From contig CAZNWE010000065.1 in assembly GCA_964576715.1 (NCBI GenBank), forward strand, positions 1 to 24,108: 24,108 nt of DNA, read 5' to 3'. The DNA comes from SLRI01 sp964576715. Its GTDB lineage: Bacteria; Pseudomonadota; Alphaproteobacteria; Geminicoccales; Geminicoccaceae. Position numbers and translations under genes: made by a program. Numbering within the stretch: position 1 is the first letter of the stretch; every line of letters begins with the position of its first letter. The notes below the pieces were generated by a model, which had not been told where the DNA came from, ran no database searches, and saw only the letters and a list, made by a program, of their open reading frames with translations. This document shows positions 1 through 6,461 of this stretch, piece after piece.

Positions 1-369
1 GTTCTCGTAGACCCGGGTCGGGAAGTTGCACGAGCCGGTGGCGAGCGAGGCCATGTCGGGCGCGAGCGGCAGCATGCCGCCGCGTTCCTCGCCGCTGCCG
101 GACCGGCCGCCGGTCGACAGCTGGACGATCATGCCGGGGCAGTGGCGGCGAATGCCTTCCATCAATCGGGCGAAGCGCGCGGGGTCGGCGGTCGGCCGGC
201 CATCGTCATCGCGGACATGGCAGTGGGCCAGCGTGGCCCCCGCCTCGAACGCGGCCTGAGTCGATTCGACTTGCTCGGCGATGCTGATCGGGACCGCCGG
301 GTTGTCGGCCTTGGTCGGCACCGAGCCGGTGATCGCGACGGTGATGATGCAGGGGCTGGATGCGGCCAT
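1..369 (-). CDS. Beta-keto acid cleavage enzyme (BKACE, DUF849 family), N-terminal part
   Basis: The gene is cut by the left window edge, so only 123 N-terminal codons are visible. BKACE enzymes are zinc-dependent TIM-barrel enzymes that condense a beta-keto acid with acetyl-CoA to give a CoA ester and acetoacetate; the founding member is Kce of lysine fermentation. Visible signatures are AITGS (residues 12-16), PTKADNPAVPI (18-28), the zinc-binding HCHVRD (His49 and His51), STGG (85-88) and MASLATGSCNF (106-116). The ATG at 369 is preceded by GAGAAGG about 7 nt upstream. It is divergent from the PLP enzyme at 592. The family call is strong. The keto acid used is unknown, because specificity residues lie outside the window. 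Confidence 0.88.
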   Translation of the reverse strand, partial: MAASSPCIITVAITGSVPTKADNPAVPISIAEQVESTQAAFEAGATLAHCHVRDDDGRPTADPARFARLMEGIRRHCPGMIVQLSTGGRSGSGEERGGMLPLAPDMASLATGSCNFPTRVYEN

Positions 370-493
370 CGGGCGGCCTTCTCGGCTGTGCAACGGTCAG
401 ACTAGGCGGCCGGACGGCGCCCGACCACCGCCAAGGCGGCTTTCCGTGCGCCGGCAACCCGGCTAGGCTGCGAGGTCGACGGCAATCCGCAGG

Positions 494-514
494 ACGAGGC
501 GCCGCTGGCCTCGT
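494..514. repeat. 7-bp perfect hairpin in a divergent intergenic region
   Basis: ACGAGGC (494-500) pairs perfectly with GCCTCGT (508-514) across a 7-nt loop. It lies between the divergent genes at 369 and 592 and has no T-run, so it is more likely a chance or operator-like structure than a terminator. I see nothing else convincing in 370-591 apart from the ribosome-binding site of the next gene. Confidence 0.2.
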
Positions 515-591
515 GCTCGTTCGCCGCCGCCTTGACCCTTGCTGTCGCCCGGCCGCACCAGCCGGTCCTCCATGCACGTTGAAGGAAGAAG

Positions 592-1698
592 ATGAAACCC
601 ATGACATCGCCCGTCAATTCACCGCTCGGCCGCCGCATCGCCCGGGAGCTCGGCACGCCCGCCGTGGTGATCGATCTGGATGTGGTCGAGCGCAACATCC
701 TTCGGCTGCAGGCGCATTGCGACGCCGTCGGGCTCGGCAACCGGCCGCACATCAAGACCCACAAGTCACCGTTGCTGGCCGGCATGCAGCGCGAGGCCGG
801 GGCGCAGGGCATCACCTGCCAGAAGCTCGGCGAGGCGGAGGTCATGGCGGCGGCCGGGCTCGACGACATCCTGATCAGCTACAACCTCCTCGGCGAGGAG
901 AAGATGGCGCGCCTCGCCCGGTTGGTCCGCGACGGGATCACCGTTCGGCCCTGCTGCGACAACCCGATGACGGTCGACGGCTATGCCGATGCGGCACGGC
1001 AGGCCGGGCGCGAGGTCGGTGTGCTGGTCGAGTGCGACACCGGCCGCGAGCGGGCCGGGGTCGAGACGCCGGCGGAAGCGATCGAGCTCGCCCGGCGGAT
1101 CACCCGGCATCAGGGGCTGCGCTTCGACGGCCTCTTGCTCTATGCACCCGAGGACAGGATCGGCGAGACGCAGAGCTTTCTCGGCGCGGCCAAGGCGGGC
1201 CTGGCCGAGTACGGAATCGAGGCGCGGATCGTTTCGACCGGCGGCACCCCGAACCTGGCGACGCTCGGGACCATCAAGGGGGCGACGGAGCATCGCTCGG
1301 GCACCTCGATCTTCAACGACCGGATGATGATGCGCTGCGGTGTCGCCAGCCTCGACGATTGTGCCCTTGCCGTCTATGGGACAGTGGTCAGTCGGGCCGG
1401 GCACGATCGCGGCATTCTCGATGCCGGCTCGAAGACGCTGACCAGCGACACCGGCGGCGGGCTCGACGGCTTCGGGCTGATCCGCGAGTTCCCGGACGCG
1501 CGGATCAAGGGCTTTGCCGAGGAGCACGGCATGCTGGACCTCTCGGCCGCGACCATGCGGCCGGAGATCGGCGACGTCGTCAGCATCGTTCCGAACCATG
1601 TCTGTGTCGTGGTCAACATGGTCGATCAGCTGGTGATGGTGCGCGGCCAGCAACTGATCGGCACGCTGCCGGTGGCCGCTCGCGGCAAGATCGTCTGA
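592..1698 (+). CDS. D-threonine aldolase-family PLP enzyme (D-TA / D-serine dehydratase-like)
   Basis: A 368-residue fold-type III PLP enzyme. The alanine-racemase-like barrel carries the PLP-lysine motif RPHIKTHKS at 51-59; Lys55 is the expected Schiff-base residue. The beta-domain ends with PNHVCVVVN at 334-342, where His336 and Cys338 match the divalent-metal ligands of D-threonine aldolase and D-serine dehydratase. Members cleave D-3-hydroxy amino acids to glycine plus an aldehyde, or deaminate D-serine; which applies here cannot be decided. The ATG at 592 is chosen over the in-frame ATG at 601 because AAGGAAG (582-588) sits at normal distance from 592. No transporter or regulator adjoins it. 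Its neighbour is the divergent BKACE gene, which may share the 222-bp control region. Confidence 0.85.
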   Translation: MKPMTSPVNSPLGRRIARELGTPAVVIDLDVVERNILRLQAHCDAVGLGNRPHIKTHKSPLLAGMQREAGAQGITCQKLGEAEVMAAAGLDDILISYNLLGEEKMARLARLVRDGITVRPCCDNPMTVDGYADAARQAGREVGVLVECDTGRERAGVETPAEAIELARRITRHQGLRFDGLLLYAPEDRIGETQSFLGAAKAGLAEYGIEARIVSTGGTPNLATLGTIKGATEHRSGTSIFNDRMMMRCGVASLDDCALAVYGTVVSRAGHDRGILDAGSKTLTSDTGGGLDGFGLIREFPDARIKGFAEEHGMLDLSAATMRPEIGDVVSIVPNHVCVVVNMVDQLVMVRGQQLIGTLPVAARGKIV

Positions 1699-1857
1699 GG
1701 GGGAAGCACGAGGTCGATCCGCATGAGCCGGGCGTAAAGGCTGTTGCCGAGGCTCGGCGATCGGTTGCGGCGGACGGTGCGGCGTCGCCGCCAAGCACCT
1801 CGACGGCTACCTCGCCCGGCACCACCTCGCCATCCTGCCTACGCCGCCGACGCCGCG

Positions 1858-1876
1858 CGGGCCGCCGGATGGCCCG
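1858..1876. terminator. Possible weak bidirectional hairpin between convergent genes
   Basis: CGGGCC (1858-1863) and GGCCCG (1871-1876) form a 6-bp GC stem with a 7-nt loop. It lies in the 259-bp gap between two convergent genes ending at 1698 and 1958. There is no T-run on either strand, so intrinsic termination is uncertain. I find no credible coding sequence in this gap. Confidence 0.18.
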
Positions 1877-1957
1877 GCGAACGCGACCTGCGGCAAGCCT
1901 TTCCCCTGGCTTCCTCGTGCCGGCGCAATGGCGAGTCGGGTCGTAGCGGACGTCGCG

Positions 1958-3325
1958 TCAGTAGGCGTAGGCGGCGAACAGCGGATCGACCAAGCCCTGC
2001 CATTCGGCCGCGAAGCGCTGGCGCTTCTCCGCGGCCGGGGTGATGCCGGACTTGGCGATCTCCCAGAGCGCATGCAGGTACTTGCGCTCGTCGCGATTGT
2101 CCCAGTCCATGACGTTGCGGGCGGCAAGCCCGGCTTCGGCGATCTCCAGCGTGCGCAGGGCCAGATCCTGAACACTGCCGCCGCGAAACGGCGTTTGCAG
2201 GCCCGACCGCGGCACCTCGGCGCGCAACCGCTCGTGCTCTTCGAGGCTCCAGCTCTCGCAAAGATCCCAGGCGGCGTCGAGGGCGGTCTGCTCGTAGAGC
2301 AGCCCCACCCAAAGCGCCGGCAGGCCGCAGAGCTGGCGCCAGGGGCCGCCGTCGGCGCCGCGCATCTCGAGGAAGCGCTTCAGGCGCACCTCGGGGAAAA
2401 GGGTGGTCAGGTGATCGACCCAGTCGCTGATCGTCGGCTTCTCGCCGGGCAAGGCCGGCAGCCGGCCGGCGAGGAAGTCGCGAAACGACTGGCCGGCGGC
2501 GTCGATGTAGCGGCCGTCGCGGTAGACGAAGTACATCGGCACATCGAGCACGTGGTCGGTGTAGCGCTCGAACCCCATGCCGTCCGCGAAGACAAAAGGC
2601 AGGATGCCGCAGCGGTCGGCGTCGGTATCGGTCCAGATGTGCGAGCGATAGCTCTCGAAGCCGTTGACCTTGCCGTCGGTGAACGGCGAGTTGGCGAAGA
2701 GGGCGGTGGCGATCGGCTGCAGCGCCAGGCCGACCCGAAACTTCTTCACCATGTCGGCTTCGTCGGCGAAGTCGAGATTGACTTGGATGGTGCAGGTGCG
2801 AAGCATCATGTCGAGGCCGAGCTTGCCCACCTTCGGCATGTAGCGGCCCATGATGCCGTAGCGGCCCTTGGGCATCCAGGGGATCTCCTCGCGCCGCCAC
2901 TTCGGCTGAAAGCCCATGCCCAGCATGCCGATGCCCAGAGGATCGGCGACCTCGCGGACCTGTGCCAGATGCTGGTGCACCTCGCTGCAGGTCTGGTGGA
3001 TGTGCTTCAGGGGAGCGCCCGAGAGCTCGAACTGGCCACCGGGCTCGAGGGTGACGTTGCAGCCGTCGCCCTGGAGCGCGATCAGCTTCTCGTCCTCCAG
3101 CACGAGGGTCCAGCCGAAGGTCTCGGCCAAGCCCTCGAGCAGGGCGCGGATGCCGTGCTCACCGGCGTAGGCGAGCGGCTTCAGGGTGCGGCGGCAGAAG
3201 CCGAACTTCTCGTGCTCGGTGCCGATGCGCCAGGCGTCCTTCGGCTTCGCGCCGGCTGCGATGTACTCGACCAGCTGGCGGCGATCCTCGATCGGCTCGC
3301 CCTTGCCTGACGATGGCGCCGACAT
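1958..3325 (-). CDS. gshA: Glutamate-cysteine ligase, plant/alphaproteobacterial type
   Basis: Makes gamma-glutamylcysteine from glutamate, cysteine and ATP, the first and usually limiting step of glutathione synthesis, in the cytoplasm. The 455-residue length fits the GCS2-fold family shared by alphaproteobacteria and plants rather than the E. coli type. Visible motifs are GTEHEKFGF (35-43), the glycine-rich GDGCNVTLEPGGQFELSG near residues 88-105, MLRTCTIQVNLDF, and the FEMR-like segment FLEMRGADGG. The ATG at 3325 has GGAGGA (3335-3340 on the plus strand as tcctcc) 9 nt upstream. It is the last gene of a minus-strand group and lies 38 nt after the ParA-like gene. No gshB is in the window. 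Confidence 0.95.
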   Translation of the reverse strand: MSAPSSGKGEPIEDRRQLVEYIAAGAKPKDAWRIGTEHEKFGFCRRTLKPLAYAGEHGIRALLEGLAETFGWTLVLEDEKLIALQGDGCNVTLEPGGQFELSGAPLKHIHQTCSEVHQHLAQVREVADPLGIGMLGMGFQPKWRREEIPWMPKGRYGIMGRYMPKVGKLGLDMMLRTCTIQVNLDFADEADMVKKFRVGLALQPIATALFANSPFTDGKVNGFESYRSHIWTDTDADRCGILPFVFADGMGFERYTDHVLDVPMYFVYRDGRYIDAAGQSFRDFLAGRLPALPGEKPTISDWVDHLTTLFPEVRLKRFLEMRGADGGPWRQLCGLPALWVGLLYEQTALDAAWDLCESWSLEEHERLRAEVPRSGLQTPFRGGSVQDLALRTLEIAEAGLAARNVMDWDNRDERKYLHALWEIAKSGITPAAEKRQRFAAEWQGLVDPLFAAYAY

Positions 3326-3363
3326 GGTCGTTCTTCCTCCGAATGACGGAACGCGTGGCCGGC

Positions 3364-3996
3364 TCAGCGCAGCAGCGCCTCGACCTCGGCGAGCAATGCC
3401 TGCACCTCCAGCGCCGCCGCACTCCTGGGCTCGCTTTCGACCACGCCCAGGCCGCGGCCGAGGCTGGCGATGAAGGCCTGCCGATTACCGAGACGCGCAG
3501 ATAGCGCCTCGTAGCCGCGCTCGGCAATAGACTGCAGCGCCTCGTCCAAGCTCTTGCCGCGCGGCGGCACCCGGTTGAGGACGAGGGCGCTGGCCTTGCC
3601 GTCGTTGAGCGCGATGTCCAGCGTGTTCTTCGAGGCCCAGATGTCGAGCGGGCTCGGCTGGCAGGGGACGAGCACCAGGTCGGCGGCCTTGATCGCCCCC
3701 TTGGCGTCGCTCTCGGCATGCGGCGGGCTGTCGACGACGATCCGCTCGACGTCGCGCTTCAGGCGATCGAGCTCGACCCCGAGCCGCCAGCCGCCGACCA
3801 TGGAGAAGCGCAACTCGGCGACGTCCCTGGCCTCATGCTCGCGCAGCCGCATCCAGGCGGTGAGGCTGGCCTGCGGGTCGATGTCGACCACGGCGACCGT
3901 CTTGCCGGCCTGGCGCATGGCCGTCGCCAGTTGCACAGCGAGCGTCGTCTTGCCGGCGCCGCCCTTCTGCTGGGCGATGGTGATGATGGCGGACAT
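3364..3996 (-). CDS. Orphan ParA/MinD-family ATPase
   Basis: A 210-residue P-loop ATPase of the deviant Walker A class. KGGAGKTT spans residues 11-18, with signature Lys11 and catalytic Lys16. Walker A' is VVDIDPQ (36-42, Asp38 and Asp40), and Walker B is RIVVDSPP (Asp89). The segment ADLVLVPCQPSPLDIWA is typical of small ParA proteins. Such ATPases position plasmids, chromosomes or protein cargo by ATP-dependent dimerisation on DNA or membrane. I chose the ATG at 3996 because MSAIITIAQQKGG is the usual N-terminus and GAAAGG lies upstream; a longer reading frame has no family support. There is no ParB or parS-like gene nearby. It sits between a hydroxyacid dehydrogenase gene and gshA, so its cargo is unknown. 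Confidence 0.88.
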   Translation of the reverse strand: MSAIITIAQQKGGAGKTTLAVQLATAMRQAGKTVAVVDIDPQASLTAWMRLREHEARDVAELRFSMVGGWRLGVELDRLKRDVERIVVDSPPHAESDAKGAIKAADLVLVPCQPSPLDIWASKNTLDIALNDGKASALVLNRVPPRGKSLDEALQSIAERGYEALSARLGNRQAFIASLGRGLGVVESEPRSAAALEVQALLAEVEALLR

Positions 3997-4060
3997 GGCG
4001 CTTGCCTTTCTTGTGGCCCGGGTTGCGTGGCGCAGCCCCGGGGGTGGCGACATTGCGCGC

Positions 4061-4987
4061 TCAGTAGCCGCGCTCTCGGTCGACGACGGCGGCAAGCGGC
4101 CGGCCTTGCCGCAGCCGCTCGATATTGGCCGCGATGGTCAGCGACGCGGTCTCGGGCAGCGCATAGGAGGCGGCGTGCGGCGTGATGCGGACGCCCGGAT
4201 GGCGCCAGAGCGGATCGTCGACCGGCAGCGGCTCGACCGGCGTGACGTCGAGCAGGGCGGCCCGCAAATGGCCGCGATCGAGGGCGGCGATCAGGTCGGC
4301 GGGCACCAGCTGGCGGCCGCGCCCGACATGGATCAGCACGGCGCCCTCTGGCAGGCGGGCGAACAGCCGGGCATCGAGGATGCCAGAGGTCTCGGGCGTC
4401 AGCGGCAACAGACAAACGAGGAAGTCGCAAGCCTCGAGGAAGGGGCCGAGTGCGGCATCGCCGGCAAAGGTCTCGATTCCGTCGAGGCGTTTCGCCCGGC
4501 GGCTCCAGCCGCGCACGCCAAAGCCGTGCGCCTGCACCTGCGCGGCGGTGGCGCTGCCGAGTTCGCCGAGCCCCATGACGCCCACGGTGCGCGCCGCCGC
4601 CGGCTGCGGCAGGATCAGTCGCCAGCGTGCGGCTGCCTGCTGCTCGGCGAAGCGGTCGAGGTCGCGGTGGTAGTAGAGGATGTTGGCGAGGACGAACGTG
4701 CTCATGGTCGTGGTCAGCGAGCGGTCGACCAGGCGGCAGAGCGGCACGTCGGGCAGGTCGGGCTGGGCCAGCATCGCGTCGACCCCGGCAGCGAGCGAGA
4801 AGATCGCCTCCAGATTGGGCAGGCTCTGCAACAGGCCGGGCGGCGGCAGCCAGACCAGCGCGCTGGTGATCTCCGCCGGATCGCCGGTCTCGGGCCAGAT
4901 GCGAAAGTCGAGATCGGGGAGGCGGGCCAGGAGGGCGTCGCGCCAGGCCCGCGCATCGTCGTCTCGACTGTAGAACAAGAGCGCCAA
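4061..4987 (-). CDS. ghrA: Glyoxylate/hydroxypyruvate reductase A-like D-2-hydroxyacid dehydrogenase
   Basis: A 308-residue NAD(P)-dependent dehydrogenase that reduces glyoxylate or hydroxypyruvate to the D-hydroxyacid; E. coli GhrA has a very similar length. The Rossmann motif GLGELG is at 139-144. The catalytic triad of the family is Arg223 (HVGRG), Glu252 (DVTPVEPLP) and His271 (ITPHAA). The segment SLAAGVDAML near 64-73 is characteristic of GhrA. The start codon is TTG at 4987, supported by a strong GGAGGA six bases upstream and by no better in-frame ATG. It heads a minus-strand group, with the ParA-like gene 64 nt downstream. The exact physiological substrate is inferred from the family only. 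Confidence 0.87.
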   Translation of the reverse strand: MALLFYSRDDDARAWRDALLARLPDLDFRIWPETGDPAEITSALVWLPPPGLLQSLPNLEAIFSLAAGVDAMLAQPDLPDVPLCRLVDRSLTTTMSTFVLANILYYHRDLDRFAEQQAAARWRLILPQPAAARTVGVMGLGELGSATAAQVQAHGFGVRGWSRRAKRLDGIETFAGDAALGPFLEACDFLVCLLPLTPETSGILDARLFARLPEGAVLIHVGRGRQLVPADLIAALDRGHLRAALLDVTPVEPLPVDDPLWRHPGVRITPHAASYALPETASLTIAANIERLRQGRPLAAVVDRERGY

Positions 4988-5163
4988 TCACGATCCTCCG
5001 ACGCTGGCGTCTGCCCGAAAGAGCACGCCATGATACAACCGTTACTGCAGCCTCGCTCGCCACTTGACAAGTCGGGGCGGTGTCGATGCTTTAGCGCCGC
5101 GTGCTGGTTGCGGCGGTCAGCCCACGGCATGCGGCGAACGCCCATCTGCCAGGAGGCCCTGCC
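4988..5163. promoter_or_regulatory. Divergent promoter region with a TTGACA box inside a palindrome
   Basis: This 176-bp region separates the minus-strand GhrA-like gene from the plus-strand EF-hand gene. A perfect -35 hexamer TTGACA (5064-5069) points towards the EF-hand gene and lies within the palindrome ACTTG-A-CAAGT (5062-5072); no good -10 box follows at 16-18 bp. On the minus strand TATCAT (5030-5035) matches the -10 consensus at five of six bases, with a poor -35. AGGAGG at 5151-5156 is the ribosome-binding site for the EF-hand gene. The promoter assignment is tentative. Confidence 0.35.
4994..4999 (-). promoter_or_regulatory. Shine-Dalgarno site that fixes a TTG start
   Basis: GGAGGA on the minus strand lies six bases before the TTG at 4987. 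It makes TTG the best initiation codon for the GhrA-like protein. Confidence 0.7.
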
Positions 5164-5619
5164 ATGCTCCGACCACCGATCACCACGGCTGCGGTCGTCA
5201 GGCGTGCGCCAGCTGCCGGCAGTGCCGCCTCGCTGGTGGCGATACTGGCAGCTGTCGTCCTCGGCCCTTCACCCGCCGTCGCCGAGGATCTGGAGATCAC
5301 CGAGCAGCTCGAGCGGGCCACCTTCCGCGCCGCCGACCTGAACAAGGACGAGCTGCTCGACGAAAGCGAGTTCGCCGCCGACGTGATCGCCGCTTTCGTC
5401 ACGCTCGACGTCAACGCGGACGACCTGCTGTCGCCCGACGAGCTCTTCGGGGTGAGCGAGGCCGCTTTCGCGCAGGTCGACTTCGACGGCAATGGCAGCA
5501 TCGAGCTCGCCGAGCTGCGCTTGCGCAAGCTCAACGCTTTCGCCCGTGCGGATCGCGATCTCGACGGCCGGGTGTCGATGGCGGAGATGCTGTTCCGGCC
5601 GCGGCGGGCGGTGCAATGA
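5164..5619 (+). CDS. Exported protein with four EF-hand motifs
   Basis: A 151-residue protein with a hydrophobic N-terminal segment (about 21-40) ending in AVA, consistent with a cleavable signal peptide and periplasmic location. Four calcium-loop sequences follow at 58-69 (DLNKDELLDESE), 82-93 (DVNADDLLSPDE), 106-117 (DFDGNGSIELAE) and 130-141 (DRDLDGRVSMAE). Each has acidic or amide ligands at positions 1, 3, 5 and Glu at 12, so calcium binding is plausible. Loop starts are spaced exactly 24 residues apart, tighter than the roughly 36 of calmodulin. The ATG at 5164 is preceded by AGGAGG at an ideal 7-nt spacing. Its stop overlaps the start of the lipoprotein gene as ATGA, so the two are probably co-translated. 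The biological role is unknown. Confidence 0.85.
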   Translation: MLRPPITTAAVVRRAPAAGSAASLVAILAAVVLGPSPAVAEDLEITEQLERATFRAADLNKDELLDESEFAADVIAAFVTLDVNADDLLSPDELFGVSEAAFAQVDFDGNGSIELAELRLRKLNAFARADRDLDGRVSMAEMLFRPRRAVQ

Positions 5620-6230
5620 GCCGGTCTCGCCGCCTCGGCGCCGCGCTCGTCCTGCTGCCGCTGATCGGCTGTGCCGGGTTGCAGGACGACCGCGCCTTCG
5701 CCCCGCTCGATGCGATCGAGCCAGGTGCCGGGCCGCTCGACCCGGCGGACGCGGCTGCGGCCGAAGCCTCGGCGAACGCGATCATGAGCGCGGTGATCGC
5801 CGGCGATCTCTTGATCGGCGGGCAGGCAGCGACAGAGATGCTGCGCGCCGCGGCGGTGGAGCCGGCAGTGGGGCCGGATGCGGCACCGGCCGACGCCGAC
5901 GATGCGGCAACCGCTGCCGAGGCGCGGCAGCTCGCCGCCCTCGAGCAGGTGGCTCTTGCGCAGGAGCCCGAGCGGCAGCGTCAGCTGCGGCAGGCACTGC
6001 TCCTCGAGCGCTGGATGAGCACGCGGGTCGAGCCGGTCAGGCTCGACCGCGACGACATCCGCCGCGGCCAGCAGCTCCTCGCCGAACGCGGCTTCGATCC
6101 GGGGCCCATCGACGGCATCGTCGGGCCGCGCACGCGCGCCGCCGTCGCGGCCTTCCAGGACGCCCAGAGCCTTCCCGTCACCGGCGAGCTGACCCGGGCG
6201 CTGCTCGAGCTCCTGACGATCACCGGCTGA
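5616..6230 (+). CDS. Lipoprotein with C-terminal peptidoglycan-binding domain
   Basis: A 204-residue protein. The N-terminus (MSRSRR, hydrophobic stretch, then LIGC with Cys19) is a classical lipobox, so it should be lipid-anchored in the envelope. Residues about 70-110 are Ala/Asp/Glu-rich linker. Residues about 147-200 match the PG_binding_1 fold: RRGQQLLAERGFDPGPIDG, then VGPRTRAAVAAFQ, then GELTRALLELL. This domain binds cell-wall peptidoglycan; no catalytic domain is attached. The start overlaps the EF-hand gene stop (ATGA at 5616-5619). Together the pair may form a calcium-responsive envelope unit, which is inference. Confidence 0.83.
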   Translation: MSRSRRLGAALVLLPLIGCAGLQDDRAFAPLDAIEPGAGPLDPADAAAAEASANAIMSAVIAGDLLIGGQAATEMLRAAAVEPAVGPDAAPADADDAATAAEARQLAALEQVALAQEPERQRQLRQALLLERWMSTRVEPVRLDRDDIRRGQQLLAERGFDPGPIDGIVGPRTRAAVAAFQDAQSLPVTGELTRALLELLTITG

Positions 6231-6263
6231 GCGGTCGCAGCCGGTCAGGTGCTCGCCGCCCGG

Positions 6264-6326
6264 CCGGAGCCCAGGCTCATCGGTTTTCCCGGCCTCGCCG
6301 TTGCCACGGCCTCGCTCGGGCTCCGG
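6264..6326. repeat. 9-bp inverted repeat in the gap before asnB
   Basis: CCGGAGCCC (6264-6272) is the perfect reverse complement of GGGCTCCGG (6318-6326), with 45 bases between. It lies in the 231-bp gap between the lipoprotein and asparagine synthetase genes. It could form a large stem-loop at the end of the upstream transcript. There is no T-run after it, so a terminator function is not shown. Confidence 0.25.
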
Positions 6327-6397
6327 TAGCAATAGCGGCGGCCGCTGCTGGGCGACTGCCTGCCGAAGCACCGACCGGCTGGACACGCCGGGCGGAG

Positions 6398-6426
6398 TCG
6401 ACCGGGCGGTTGCCCTGGCTTATGCT
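6398..6426 (+). promoter_or_regulatory. Possible sigma70-like promoter before asnB
   Basis: TCGACC (6398-6403), 17 bp, then TATGCT (6421-6426), 35 bp before the ATG at 6462. Both boxes match the consensus only partly, so this is a weak prediction. Confidence 0.2.
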
Positions 6427-6461
6427 CCAGTTGGTCAGCGTGACGATGAAGGGCCGAAAGC

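Noticed and set aside
360..1946. Long plus-strand frame overlapping the D-threonine-aldolase-like gene
   Set aside because: It is Arg/Pro/Gly/Ala-rich without any recognisable domain, and the other frame carries the PLP lysine and metal motifs.
1699..1957. Possible gene remnant in the 259-bp gap between convergent genes
   Set aside because: Frames on both strands are Arg/Pro-rich with no motif and continue into the shadows of neighbouring genes.
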